From Anaerolineae bacterium (GTDB taxonomy: Bacteria; Chloroflexota; Anaerolineae; Aggregatilineales; UBA2796), in the NCBI GenBank assembly GCA_019637615.1, contig JAHBVJ010000013.1, forward strand, positions 1-64,000: a stretch of DNA of 64,000 bases, written 5' to 3'. The translations under genes and the position numbers were made by a program. Position 1 is the first letter of the stretch. The number at the start of each line of letters is the position of its first letter. This document shows, piece by piece, positions 45,239 through 54,247 of the stretch. The notes under the pieces are model-generated. The model was not told the origin of the DNA, did no database searches, and was given only the letters and a program-made list of their open reading frames with translations.

Positions 45239-45490
45239 ATGGACTACGGAATGATCGGCAAAATCGAGAAGGCGAAGCGTTACGCGGAAGAGCGTGATCG
45301 CATCCACTTCACCGAATTTTCTGTGACCTTCGACGGGGAAAATGGTCAACACACAATCGGTTATAGTGATGATGGTTGGAAGTGCGATTGCAACTTCTTC
45401 CAGTCGCGTGGCGTTTGCAGCCATACGATGGCGCTAGAACGTATCCTGAAGGGCATGGTCGAGCAAGAGAGCGGTTTCGCACACCACTAA
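45239..45490 (+). CDS. SWIM zinc-finger protein
   Basis: 83 residues, ATG 45239 with AAGGAG nine bases upstream. WKCDCNFFQSRGVCSHTMALERIL is the CxCxnCxH SWIM motif; the rest is a small beta domain (FTEFSVTFDGENGQHTIGYSDDG). SWIM domains bind DNA or protein through zinc and normally sit in larger ATPases; a free-standing one is short but recurrent in bacteria. Its transcript begins at the promoter at 45068 and must pass the terminator at 45169-45204. A second terminator (45528-45554) ends it. Confidence 0.85.
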   Translation: MDYGMIGKIEKAKRYAEERDRIHFTEFSVTFDGENGQHTIGYSDDGWKCDCNFFQSRGVCSHTMALERILKGMVEQESGFAHH

Positions 45491-45527
45491 CATGGGGCGT
45501 TCCAGAAAATTGGATATTCGTGCAAGG

Positions 45528-45554
45528 GCGGCGGGGATTTACTCGCCGCTTTTT
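45528..45554 (+). terminator. Intrinsic terminator after the SWIM gene
   Basis: GCGGCG (45528-45533) and CGCCGC (45544-45549) followed by TTTTT (45550-45554). Confidence 0.75.
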
Positions 45555-45622
45555 CTGAATGCCCTCCCTGTGATACACTCTTAGATGTGTGTTTTTAACT
45601 CAGATAGACATTGAGAACTTCT

Positions 45623-46513
45623 ATGGTTACCTCTCCCGGCACCGATCGCGATCTGTTGACACGCAAAGCCTATGCCACGGACGACGCGTTGGCAGTGCGC
45701 CAGCGCATCCATGATCAATACAGCGTTCCGCCCACGAATTTTTTGGAGTGGGTGTTGGAGCGTGAAGACTGGCATGGCGACGAGATCGTCTTGGATGTGG
45801 GGGCTGGCCCCGGCGTCTATTTTGAGCCAGCGGCGCGGCGGGCGTCGCAGGGCGCGGTGATCGGAGCGGATTTGTCGTTTGGCATGGCGCAGCGTGCGAA
45901 CAGCAAAGGCATCGCGCAGATGATGACCAACGCCGATGTGCAAGCGCTGCCCTTCGCCAGTTCCACTTTTGATGTCGTGCTGGCGAACCATATGCTCTAC
46001 CACGTCCCCGATCTAGACGAAGCGCTCTCCGAGATTCACCGCGTACTCAAGCCTACTGGGTTCTTGATCGCCGCGACGAACAGCCAATTCAACATGCCGG
46101 AATTTGATCAGCTCACCCGTCGGGTGTTCTCACAGTTGGGCGTCACGGGCAACGAGGTCGAAAACTTCGTCAAGCAAACCTCGCGTAATTTCAATCTGGA
46201 AGATGCGCCGAGTCAGTTGTCGCACTACTTCGGGGCGGTTGCCCGCTTCGATTTGCCAAGCGCGCTCGTCTTTCCGTCCAAGCAACCCGTGCTCGATTAC
46301 TTCAACAGTATGCGGGCGCTTAAAGAGCCGTTGCTACCCTCTAAAGTGACATGGGAAGACTTCATGAATCAGCTAGGCGATCAGGTCAACCGCCTGATCA
46401 CCCACTTTGGCGAACTCGTCGTCAATAAGCTGGCTGGTGTCGTCATTGGCACGGATGTGGGCGGCTTTGCCAGAGAATACATGGAGCTTCTGCGCGAATC
46501 CGCCGACTCTTAA
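45623..46513 (+). CDS. SAM-dependent methyltransferase
   Basis: 296 residues from ATG 45623 (a TTG 12 bases earlier is in frame). IVLDVGAGPGVYFEPAARRASQGAVIGADLSFGMAQRA, ADVQALPFASSTFDVVLANHMLYHVPDLDEALSEIHRVLKPTGFLIAATNS is a textbook Methyltransf_11 domain (residues 50-170). The C-terminal 120 residues are unassigned. A small-molecule substrate is likely. It converges on the GH38-like gene, with stops 23 bases apart. Confidence 0.85.
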   Translation: MVTSPGTDRDLLTRKAYATDDALAVRQRIHDQYSVPPTNFLEWVLEREDWHGDEIVLDVGAGPGVYFEPAARRASQGAVIGADLSFGMAQRANSKGIAQMMTNADVQALPFASSTFDVVLANHMLYHVPDLDEALSEIHRVLKPTGFLIAATNSQFNMPEFDQLTRRVFSQLGVTGNEVENFVKQTSRNFNLEDAPSQLSHYFGAVARFDLPSALVFPSKQPVLDYFNSMRALKEPLLPSKVTWEDFMNQLGDQVNRLITHFGELVVNKLAGVVIGTDVGGFAREYMELLRESADS

Positions 46514-46536
46514 GTGTTCATCCTTACTAATCATGA

Positions 46537-48219
46537 CTAATCATGCAGCCACAGCGTGATCAACCGATGCGCCGTGGCCTTGAACTTGAGCGTACCTGTC
46601 GCCGGATCAATCGCCACCGTCCCGCCGATGGGCGCTTCGTCCATCGACACGACTTCGCATTTTTTGAAGACTCGCCACGGCGTTAGCGTCACCATCAACG
46701 GTTCATCCACACGGCACGATCCGCGCAAAATCAGCCCGCGCTGATCAGGATTTTCCGGTAGCTTGATCGTGGTGACCTCGAACCGCCAGTCAGATACGCT
46801 GATCAGGCCAGTGGATAGCGGCAGTGATCCCGGATGGAAGCCCGTCACATAGCCTAGCAAATCCGGTGCCGCGCCCGCTTTCGTCGTGGGCAGCACCAGA
46901 TCAGTCGGTGTTGGCTCTAGTGCCACACTGAACGAACTGTAACCGAACGCCGGAATCTCAGCGCTGAATAACAGTTCCTGCACGAACTCGGACTGGTCGC
47001 TTGGCACTGCCATCCCCACCCGCTGACCGTTCGCGTTATATACCACCAATGAATACTGCTTATCGACTTCTGGCTGCGACCGCGCCCACCCGATCTTGAA
47101 ACGGAACGCGCCACGATACGTCTGCGAATTGCTGTTGTATACAATCAGTGCCGTCACGCCTTGCACGGGCAGCACCGCCGTATTGACATTCTCCGTCATT
47201 GAGTTCAACGGCACATCGCGCAGGTCATCCACGCGCTCACGGTAATAGCGTGTGCGCGCCGCCAATTGCTCGACGTTCTCAGGTTCATGTAATTGCGGGT
47301 CGGCTTGGTCGCGCAGGATGTGCCGCCACAGGTCTTGGATCAGGGTTTGTGGACGCCGTAGATGGCTTTCCGTGCGTCCTAGCTGCGCATTTTCTGCCCA
47401 CGCGAAGAACGGCTCGATCCAGCGCAGCACACCACGCGTGATGCTGACGTTCCAATCGCGCACTTGCCGCCCCGCTGCCGTCAATTCCGGTTGGCGATCA
47501 TAAATCGGCAGTTCGCTGTTCAGCACGTTTACTTCCAGCGCATTCGCAAACGCAGCGGGCGTACTAACGATCACGTCATCCTGCAAATCGGAGGCGGCTT
47601 TGGCTAATTTTCGCAGCCATGTCCCTGCCTTCTTGAGCGTCGTGCCGACTTCCCACTGCGACAGCAGCAGCAGATGCCCCGAATCGCTTAAGGGCGCGAG
47701 CTTGCGCCGGATCGAGACAAACGTGTCGTCGCTCGCGAACAGCGACTCGCGCAGATCACCGATCACCGCCAGCGTGCCGTCCAATCCACGATAATGAAAT
47801 TCGACGCCTTCTTGCGTGTCCTCGAACGAGGCTAATACCGTCTTGATCCCGAAGCTCTTGAGGATTTGCGGCAGCGCGCTGTGCAGCACGCCGCTTTCTG
47901 GCAAATAGGCGACCATCATCGGCGTCCCGAATACCCGCGCCGTGCGCAGCCCTAACAGCAAATTGCGGATCAGCGACTCGACATTGGTGAGGGCGGGTTC
48001 CGGGGCTACATACCACGGCCCCAACAGCAGCCGACCTTCCTTCACCAGTTTCTCGACACGCTCGAAATTTTCCGGACGCACCTTCAAGTAAGCATCGATC
48101 AGGCTGCTTTCGCCGTCCAGCGTGAAGTGCCGCAAGCGTGGCTCTTGTTCCATCCGCTCCAGCACTTCATCTAGCAGCCGGATTAGAAACAGCGGCATAT
48201 GTGTATCATCTTTGATCAT
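46537..48219 (-). CDS. GH38-like alpha-mannosidase homologue, metal site missing
   Basis: 560 residues from ATG 48219 (an in-frame start at 48294 adds 25 residues). LIDAYLKVRPENFERVEKLVKEGRLLLGPWYVAPEPALTNVESLIRNLLLGLRTARVFG follows the N-terminal domain of bacterial GH38 closely. GH38 enzymes bind zinc through an HxHxD-type start and a catalytic Asp in a YLPDxFG-like site. Here the first motif is absent whichever start is used (HVCNVARYN in the longer form), and the second reads AYLPESGVLHSALPQIL. The C-terminal half is beta-rich. It may be a non-catalytic sugar-binding relative, or have an altered mechanism. Cytoplasmic; no transport partner. Confidence 0.7.
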   Translation of the reverse strand: MIKDDTHMPLFLIRLLDEVLERMEQEPRLRHFTLDGESSLIDAYLKVRPENFERVEKLVKEGRLLLGPWYVAPEPALTNVESLIRNLLLGLRTARVFGTPMMVAYLPESGVLHSALPQILKSFGIKTVLASFEDTQEGVEFHYRGLDGTLAVIGDLRESLFASDDTFVSIRRKLAPLSDSGHLLLLSQWEVGTTLKKAGTWLRKLAKAASDLQDDVIVSTPAAFANALEVNVLNSELPIYDRQPELTAAGRQVRDWNVSITRGVLRWIEPFFAWAENAQLGRTESHLRRPQTLIQDLWRHILRDQADPQLHEPENVEQLAARTRYYRERVDDLRDVPLNSMTENVNTAVLPVQGVTALIVYNSNSQTYRGAFRFKIGWARSQPEVDKQYSLVVYNANGQRVGMAVPSDQSEFVQELLFSAEIPAFGYSSFSVALEPTPTDLVLPTTKAGAAPDLLGYVTGFHPGSLPLSTGLISVSDWRFEVTTIKLPENPDQRGLILRGSCRVDEPLMVTLTPWRVFKKCEVVSMDEAPIGGTVAIDPATGTLKFKATAHRLITLWLHD

Positions 48220-48331
48220 ACCCCGCCGTCGTTGCGCATTGTAGCGTGCTACGTTACACACATGCAGCACATATCGACTCCGCTGCCGTGTCACTACCGC
48301 ACCTCATTTAGGATGCTGCGCCTGATCCGTG

Positions 48332-48553
48332 TCACTTGCTTTCACTCCCCGGTTCACTTGCGGGTTCGCTGGTCTGGCGCGGCAGTTTCAGCTTGAGCAG
48401 CTTGACCGGGATTTTCACCGGACGGCGGCACTTCGGGCATGGCATCTGATAATGTGTGAAATTCTGCGCTTCGGCCTCAGCAACCGCCTCGCGGATTTCC
48501 TCGGTTTTCAGGGTGATTGGCTGGGAACAACTCGAACATTTCGTGGAGTACAT
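48332..48553 (-). CDS. Small zinc-ribbon protein
   Basis: 73 residues from ATG 48553 with AGAGG about nine bases upstream. CSSCSQPITL and MPCPKCRRPVKIPV provide two CxxC pairs typical of a zinc ribbon. The C-terminus is polar (SEPASEPGSESK) and probably disordered. Likely a nucleic-acid or protein adaptor; nothing further can be said. It is divergent from nothing close; the GH38-like gene lies 112 bases downstream on the same strand. Confidence 0.7.
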   Translation of the reverse strand: MYSTKCSSCSQPITLKTEEIREAVAEAEAQNFTHYQMPCPKCRRPVKIPVKLLKLKLPRQTSEPASEPGSESK

Positions 48554-48944
48554 ACTTTAAAATCCTCTACTATGTGGCTGTCGCGATTGGACAGCCGCCA
48601 AATGTCAATTATACCATGCTTGACCGACTGCCTGCGGGAGATTGACAAGCGCCCTTCTCAACAGGTACCGTCGTGCCCGTTGGCCTGTTTACCGTCATCA
48701 CAGACTCGCTCACTACCTTGCGCTGCTGTTTTGACGTGCTGGCTATGCTTGACGTCCCGCTTGTAGACGCGTCTGTTCGCGCCGTATTGATGTCTTCCCA
48801 TGTCAGATGATCTGGAAGCTGCTACGACATTTGGGCGCATTGTCTAGCTGGCAATGAGAATGTGGAGCGCGTTTACACCGATGGCAATAGGGTCGTAGTT
48901 GTTACACTCAAATCGGAGTGTCGTGTCATTCTGGGGCATAAAAC
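48554..48944. other. Intergenic region left of the island boundary
   Basis: About 390 bases with no convincing gene. Short frames lack family sequence. The region leads into the degenerate hairpin and the 16-bp tRNA repeat. Confidence 0.45.
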
Positions 48945-48972
48945 AAACGAGCCAACGTATTCAACCGTTGAC
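48945..48972 (-). other. Degenerate copy of the tRNA-Ala terminator hairpin
   Basis: GAGCCAACG...CGTTGACTC pairs with one mismatch, 16 bases from the tRNA 3'-end repeat. The intact tRNA-Ala has the hairpin GAGCCGA...TCGGCTC at the same relative place. This would be the original chromosomal terminator displaced by island insertion. Confidence 0.45.
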
Positions 48973-48987
48973 TCATTATCGTTTGAG

Positions 48988-49003
48988 TGGACGTAAGGGG
49001 ATT
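48988..49003. repeat. attL-like 16-bp copy of the tRNA-Ala 3' end
   Basis: TGGACGTAAGGGGATT, identical to 52933-52948 inside the tRNA-Ala gene and in the same orientation. The two copies bound 3.9 kb containing the TIR-NACHT gene and the IS element. Confidence 0.75.
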
Positions 49004-49134
49004 TGCGCACACTCATGTATCGGTCGTTTTCATCCCACCACATCTGACATTCAAGCCACCGAAATTCACGCATGGTAAGCACTAAGCTGACACAGCAACA
49101 GAGTAGTGGGTCAAGCTCCTTTATATCCAAGAGG

Positions 49135-49165
49135 AATGAACCGACGTGTAATTCGTCGGTTCATT
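49135..49165 (-). terminator. Hairpin downstream of the TIR-NACHT gene
   Basis: Perfect 12-bp arms AATGAACCGACG (49135-49146) and CGTCGGTTCATT (49154-49165), 22 bases past the stop of the minus-strand gene. Confidence 0.7.
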
Positions 49166-49187
49166 TCATGCAATCCTGAATGAGGAA

Positions 49188-51659
49188 TTAAGTTTCTAGA
49201 TTTTGCGAATGATCCCAAAAGTAAGTACCTATCATATCCCAACTAAATGCATTCAAATCTGATGCTCTCCAAATTTCAACAGCTTGCTTGGCTTCAATTG
49301 TCCCAATTGCGGTTAGTGCCATTGCAGCTACATCACAAACGCGAAGCTGATAACCTATTATTCCCGACTCGAAATTGTTTTTGTCCACAAATTTATAACC
49401 GAATTGCATTGAGAAACGTGCATCGGCTAAATAATCGATTAGTTGTTGAACGGAGCTATCCAAGAGACCTTCTTCATCGAAGTCGTTGATGACGTCATCA
49501 ACCTTCAACAGCGCACCAGCTAAAATCCCACGAATTGCAGGGTCATTTTCATGGTTTGCCGCATCTATAAGAAATTTTATATGCATATCGCTAAGTTCAG
49601 CCCCGCTAGTCGTTATCGCGGTAAGCGCTTCGACAATCGCTGCACGCACGCTCAATGTATTAACCGTATAAAAGGCTGATTGTAGTTCTAGATCAGCAGA
49701 ATATATACGAGCTATCCCAATTGACTTTGCAGCGTGTATTTGAATTTGAGGATGTGGATCATATAGTGCCTTTATTAGTACCATTTCCGCACGTTGTGTC
49801 ATCTCATATTCAAAACTCTCCTTTAGTTGGCTAAATGCATCTATAATTTTGATGCGTAAGGCTAGATCACCACTATTAAGTGTAGCGAGCATAGCTTCAA
49901 TTGCCTTTCTACCAAACCTCATCAACGCATGTCCAAGTGAATACACATCTTCTTCACTTGCTGTTCGTAACGCTGCTATTATTGGATTTATCGCTCGATC
50001 ATCACCTACATACCCTAAAACATAGGCTGCTTCTATTCGCTGAGTGCCTAATACTTGATTAAGTAGAGGAAGACAATAAGAGGCCGCAAAATGATTTCGT
50101 AAAAGCAAGTGAATAAAATCTACACTTTTGCCGAAACGGACAAGGATATGGAGACTACACATAGTATCAATGAAGTTCTGAGCGTCATTTTCTAGAATAG
50201 AGAAAATATTGTTAGCAAAATCATAGCTACTTGTGGGTCGTTGGTTGAGAGACGGATTAATCGCTATGCTAGCCGCCTCACCCAAAATAGAGTAGATCTG
50301 CTCGTTCGTATATCCAATAAAATTTGATGTTTTCAACTTCTCATGTTCGTTACGACGCTCTACATACATCATCCAGATTTTGTTTTGCAGTTCACTAGGG
50401 CTATTTTGTAAGTCCCGTAACTTTGCTGTTTCTGTGCTCAATTCTCTATAAGCATAAGTAAATATGCTAAGCACCAATGGCGTTCGAGCAAGCTCACGCA
50501 AGTTATTATCGGTTCGTAGTGCTTGCCACAAATCAGGATCATCGTGCAAATAAGTTTCAATTTGTGAATCGCTCAATGATTGCAACTGCATTGCACCGTT
50601 CAATGGAGCTTTCGCTTCAAACGTTTCATAAACTTTTGCCCGACATGAGATGACCACTTGGTTATTGGATGGAATAAGCTGAATGAATTTCAGGAGTGGA
50701 TTGGTTTCTTTGTGTCTCTCGTATATCCCGCTAAGTTCATCAAGTCCATCTAACAAAAATAACGCTTGACCGTCTGTTATTATCTTCTCGACTTCGCTTC
50801 GTCGTTCTTGACCAATCAAAGCAGATAACCAAGTCGCCATTGGCACCGCTTCTTGAGCATTCCAATCGGCAATCCGAGCCAACATTGGGAGCGGTCGTGT
50901 TGGATGTGCGAGGCGATGCGCTACGGCATCACGGGCAAACGCCATCAGTGTTATGGTCTTACCTGTGCCCGCTTCGCCAAGTAACAATAATCGCCCTTGA
51001 CATGCTTCGAATGCTTCCACAAATGTGTTAAATGTCCGTTCATCGGATTTACGCTCCCGTAGAATAAGAGTGGTTTTCATAAATGAGTGGAGTAATGCAG
51101 GCACTTGCTTTTCCACCACTTTCCCCGGTACAGACTTAGAAAGTAGTGGTGTAAGGGTAAAAACGGAGGCATCCAGAAATTGGACAATCTCATGATATAG
51201 AGCGTCTAAGTAATCATGGAATGGATCGGACGAAGTCGCTCCATAATCCTCAGCTTCAGAGGGGCGATTCAGACGTTGTATTAGTTCAGAAAACGCGGTG
51301 TCCCAGCTTTGATGGACAAAATCTATGTACGTCAGATTGATAATAGAAATTTGTGGAGCAAGTTCAGCGAACATCAAAGGGATAATAGGCTTATTGACAA
51401 ATTTGTTACACGCATAGCTGATTTCACGACGCACATAACTGTCGTCACGCTTAGTGTCAGGGGTTACGCAAACGACCACGTGCGATGCGCCTTCGATAGC
51501 CTTTTCTAATTCTGCGGTGAAATCTTGATCGGGACTAAGATTTCGTGTATCGTACCAAGCAGGAATATCCAAAGCTTTTAACTTTGTAATTAAATACTCC
51601 GCTTGTTCGCGTCCATCATGACGGGCGTAGCTGATAAAAATATGTTTATCCGTTGTCAT
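49188..51659 (-). CDS. TIR-NACHT-HEAT immune-type STAND protein
   Basis: 823 residues. Residues 1-130 are a TIR domain: HIFISYARHDGREQAEYLITKL, DIPAWYDTRNLSPDQDFTAELEKAIEGASHVVVCVTPD, with the likely NADase glutamate E79 in YVRREISYA. A NACHT ATPase follows: Walker A GEAGTGKT (228-235), Walker B FLLDGLDELSG (301-311), sensor VVISCRAKVYE. The C-terminal 300 residues look like HEAT repeats, the probable sensor. This is the layout of bacterial NLR-like anti-phage proteins, in which oligomerisation activates TIR to destroy NAD+. The gene is AT-rich against its surroundings. The start codon ATG 51659 has only a weak ribosome site; an IS element lies 66 bases upstream. Confidence 0.9.
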   Translation of the reverse strand: MTTDKHIFISYARHDGREQAEYLITKLKALDIPAWYDTRNLSPDQDFTAELEKAIEGASHVVVCVTPDTKRDDSYVRREISYACNKFVNKPIIPLMFAELAPQISIINLTYIDFVHQSWDTAFSELIQRLNRPSEAEDYGATSSDPFHDYLDALYHEIVQFLDASVFTLTPLLSKSVPGKVVEKQVPALLHSFMKTTLILRERKSDERTFNTFVEAFEACQGRLLLLGEAGTGKTITLMAFARDAVAHRLAHPTRPLPMLARIADWNAQEAVPMATWLSALIGQERRSEVEKIITDGQALFLLDGLDELSGIYERHKETNPLLKFIQLIPSNNQVVISCRAKVYETFEAKAPLNGAMQLQSLSDSQIETYLHDDPDLWQALRTDNNLRELARTPLVLSIFTYAYRELSTETAKLRDLQNSPSELQNKIWMMYVERRNEHEKLKTSNFIGYTNEQIYSILGEAASIAINPSLNQRPTSSYDFANNIFSILENDAQNFIDTMCSLHILVRFGKSVDFIHLLLRNHFAASYCLPLLNQVLGTQRIEAAYVLGYVGDDRAINPIIAALRTASEEDVYSLGHALMRFGRKAIEAMLATLNSGDLALRIKIIDAFSQLKESFEYEMTQRAEMVLIKALYDPHPQIQIHAAKSIGIARIYSADLELQSAFYTVNTLSVRAAIVEALTAITTSGAELSDMHIKFLIDAANHENDPAIRGILAGALLKVDDVINDFDEEGLLDSSVQQLIDYLADARFSMQFGYKFVDKNNFESGIIGYQLRVCDVAAMALTAIGTIEAKQAVEIWRASDLNAFSWDMIGTYFWDHSQNLET

Positions 51660-51716
51660 GCAAACAATGCCTATATAAAAGGAGCGACAAAATAATGGCT
51701 CCCATCCAATTGCTGA

Positions 51717-51725
51717 CTATAGAGT
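51717..51725 (+). repeat. Direct repeat flanking the IS element, left copy
   Basis: CTATAGAGT, identical to 52765-52773. Probably includes the target-site duplication, although IS701-type duplications are usually shorter. Confidence 0.6.
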
Positions 51726-52764
51726 TAGATGTTACGCAGTTGGATAAGCTTGCTAAAATGGTGGCATGAACGCACCGAAATGCAATGAATACGACTATAT
51801 CAATTTCTTAGTGGCAGCCCAGACGGTGTTTAGCACGCTGGAAGCAGCCCGCACCCATCCGGCAGGGGCAACAGGACCAGCGCATGACGCCTACACGCGA
51901 CTGCTGCAACGCCTACCACCGGACAGTGTCGCTTTGTGGAGTGAAGTGCAAGCCTGTATCGACCTGAGTTTAGGGCTATTGGTACTGGATGACAGTACCT
52001 TGGACAAGCCGTATGCCAGTCAGATGGCGTTGGTTAGTCGGCATTGGTCGGGCAAACATCATGCGGTGGTGCAAGGGATAAACCTCATCAGTTTGGTGTG
52101 GACGGATGGCAATGCGTGCTTGCCCTGTGATTTTCGGCTGTATAACAAAGTCCAGGATGGGCTGGATAAGAATGACCATTTTCAAGCGATGGTGCGGGTA
52201 GCGAAAGCGCGTGGCTTCCAGCCAGCTATGGTGGCCTTCGACAGTTGGTATAGCAGCCTCGACAACCTCAAACTATTGCGCGAGTTAGATTGGCACTGGC
52301 TAACACGGCTGAAAAGTAACCGTCAAGTCAGCTTACGGGTTGGTCAGCAGCAAGCCGTCGATACGCTGGATATTCCTGACCTTGGCTTGGTGGTACATTT
52401 GCGCGGCTACGGCATGGTGAAAGTATTTCGGACGGTTGACCCACACGGCAACGCGGAGTACTGGGCGACCAGTCGGCTCGACCTGACCGAAGTCGCCCGT
52501 AAGGCCTATGCTGACCGCGCATGGCTGATTGAGGGCTATCACCGTTCACTCAAACAGTTTACGGGCATTGAAGCTGGTCAATTTCGGCTCGAACGTAGCC
52601 AACGCAACCACATCGGCTTGGCACTACGTGCTTACGTCCGTCTTGAATGTCACCGCTGGTGGTATCATGTGGCACTTTTCGATGCCAAACTCAATATCAT
52701 TCGCCATGCCATGCGTCTCTATTTGCTTCAACCTTGGCTCGTGTTACCTTCAACTGCGTAACGT
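51726..52764 (+). mobile_element. IS701-like insertion sequence
   Basis: About 1.04 kb with one transposase gene. GTTACGCAGTTG at 51731-51742 is inverted at 52751-52762 (CAACTGCGTAAC), forming the terminal repeats; the transposase stop lies inside the right one. CTATAGAGT repeats flank the element, indicating an insertion with both ends intact. Confidence 0.8.
51766..52761 (+). CDS. IS701/IS4-like DDE transposase
   Basis: 331 residues from ATG 51766, filling the element. LLVLDDSTLDKPYASQMALVSRHWSGKHHAVVQGINLISLVW carries the first catalytic Asp. MVAFDSWYSSLDNLKLLRELDWHWLTRLKSNR carries the second, and YADRAWLIEGYHRSLKQFTGIEAGQFRLERSQRNHIGLALRAYVRLE the glutamate (Y-(2)-R-(3)-E-(6)-K-like block). 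The enzyme cuts and pastes the element. The reading frame is intact and the terminal repeats match, so it may still be active. Confidence 0.88.
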   Translation: MNAPKCNEYDYINFLVAAQTVFSTLEAARTHPAGATGPAHDAYTRLLQRLPPDSVALWSEVQACIDLSLGLLVLDDSTLDKPYASQMALVSRHWSGKHHAVVQGINLISLVWTDGNACLPCDFRLYNKVQDGLDKNDHFQAMVRVAKARGFQPAMVAFDSWYSSLDNLKLLRELDWHWLTRLKSNRQVSLRVGQQQAVDTLDIPDLGLVVHLRGYGMVKVFRTVDPHGNAEYWATSRLDLTEVARKAYADRAWLIEGYHRSLKQFTGIEAGQFRLERSQRNHIGLALRAYVRLECHRWWYHVALFDAKLNIIRHAMRLYLLQPWLVLPSTA

Positions 52765-52773
52765 CTATAGAGT
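52765..52773 (+). repeat. Direct repeat flanking the IS element, right copy
   Basis: CTATAGAGT, identical to 51717-51725. Confidence 0.6.
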
Positions 52774-52892
52774 AATTTCCATCTAGATAGGATTAACTAC
52801 CTTTATAGTATAACGTAGGACGAGTTTACCTTGATGGTGAAAATGCGATGGAATTAATTCCACCCGAATTATTTTGCCATTTTGCAGAAAGA

Positions 52893-52926
52893 AAACGAGC
52901 CGAGATAATTAATCGTCGGCTCGTTT
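52893..52926 (-). terminator. Terminator of tRNA-Ala
   Basis: Perfect 11-bp arms AAACGAGCCGA (52893-52903) and TCGGCTCGTTT (52916-52926). On the minus strand the hairpin is followed by TTTTCTTTC. Confidence 0.75.
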
Positions 52927-52932
52927 CATTTT

Positions 52933-53005
<73 letters not shown>

Positions 53006-53328
53006 TCACACCGCAGTAGTCTAACAGATGTCCTCCTTACCGTCAAGGTAAACTTTCGGCGATGTCTAGCCAACCGTCGCGTCATGTTCTGATTTTGTCT
53101 ATGCGCCGTTGCCAACGCGGGCTTTTGTCCGAGATTCGTAAATAACCTGAAATTGGGGCACAAAACCCGTCAAACATGCTTTATACTTATTTTAGATTTT
53201 CTTAATAATCACGACAGCATCGGACGACCAACAGGGTGGCGGTGTGTAGTCGTCAAGTTGGATACAAGCGTCGGTTGTAAGGTGAATAACGACCGTGCTG
53301 GTATCGTCGGAAAGTATTGGAGTCGATT
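53006..53328. other. Intergenic region upstream of the aro operon
   Basis: 323 bases between the minus-strand tRNA-Ala and the plus-strand zinc-ribbon gene. It should hold both promoters. No gene or repeat recognised. Confidence 0.45.
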
Positions 53329-53574
53329 ATGGTAAAGCGGCTGGCAAGTTGCCCTACCTGTGGATGCAGTGGTGAATTCGAGTTCACTGGCATACAACGA
53401 TGGCCTGCGGAAGTAGCCCAGCGGCTGGATCTGCCAACCACAACCTATCTGTGGACGTGTACTGTATGCGAAACGACCATCTGTGAACAAGAATTGCATC
53501 CATTCCGTTCCAAGAAATCGAAAACGGATAAACTTACCGAACCAGCAGTCACCGGCGATCTGCATCTGGGCTGA
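53329..53574 (+). CDS. Small zinc-ribbon protein
   Basis: 81 residues from ATG 53329 with TTGGAG at 53317-53322. CPTCGCSGEFEF and WTCTVCETTICEQE provide paired cysteines for one zinc. QRWPAEVAQRLDLPTTTYLWTC lies between. No enzymatic motif; likely an RNA/DNA- or protein-binding adaptor. It is first in a five-gene operon ending in aroB, starting 13 bases before the hydrolase. Confidence 0.72.
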   Translation: MVKRLASCPTCGCSGEFEFTGIQRWPAEVAQRLDLPTTTYLWTCTVCETTICEQELHPFRSKKSKTDKLTEPAVTGDLHLG

Positions 53575-53587
53575 TTGGTGATCGTTC

Positions 53588-54247
53588 ATGACTTTCACAG
53601 TGCGCATGTTAACAATGGGCATCGCGAGTACAAACTGCTACATCCTTGGCGACGAGCAAACTGGCGATGCTGTACTCATTGATCCCTCCGATGATGCCCC
53701 TCGCCTACTCGCGCTGCTCAAGCAAGAGCACTGGCAGTTACGCACAATTCTCGCCACGCACGCCCATTTCGATCATGTCCTCGCCCTGCGCGATCTGAAA
53801 GCTGCCACTAATGTGCCCTTCCGGATGCACGCCGATGATGAACCATTGCTGCAAGCGCTGCCCGTCCAGATGCAGCGTTTCACCGGACATACCGTGCCCG
53901 CGCCACCCATGCCAGATAGCCATCTGAACGAAGGCGATGTCATCGAAATCGGCAGCATCCGCTTAGAGGTGCGCTTCACGCCCGGACATGCATCCGGTCA
54001 TGTGATCTTTATCTCACACGGGCAAAAGATCATATTCGGCGGTGATTGCCTGTTTATGGACTCCATCGGGCGCACCGACCTCCCCGGCGGCGATTATGAT
54101 ACGCTCATGCATTCCATATTCACCAAGCTCATGACCCTGCCCGATGATTACGTCGTCGCGTCAGGGCACGGTCCCAACACCACTATCGGACGTGAACGCG
54201 CCATGAACCCGTTCCTGCTCGATTGGGAGCATGAACACCCGCATTAA
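53588..54247 (+). CDS. Glyoxalase II-like MBL-fold hydrolase
   Basis: 219 residues. ASTNCYILGDEQTGDAVLIDPSDD, ILATHAHFDHVLAL (THxHxDH), FTPGHASGHVIF, IIFGGDCLFMDSIGRTDLPGGDYDTL and VASGHGPNTTIGRER reproduce the complete zinc-site order of the YcbL/glyoxalase-II subgroup. Such enzymes hydrolyse S-acylglutathione or related thioesters; in a bacterium that probably lacks glutathione the thiol is unknown. The end overlaps the next gene by 17 bases. Confidence 0.9.
   Translation: MTFTVRMLTMGIASTNCYILGDEQTGDAVLIDPSDDAPRLLALLKQEHWQLRTILATHAHFDHVLALRDLKAATNVPFRMHADDEPLLQALPVQMQRFTGHTVPAPPMPDSHLNEGDVIEIGSIRLEVRFTPGHASGHVIFISHGQKIIFGGDCLFMDSIGRTDLPGGDYDTLMHSIFTKLMTLPDDYVVASGHGPNTTIGRERAMNPFLLDWEHEHPH

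Noticed and set aside
48873-49130. 85-codon minus-strand frame crossing the attL-like repeat
   Set aside because: Crosses the island boundary and the degenerate hairpin; no ribosome site or domain.
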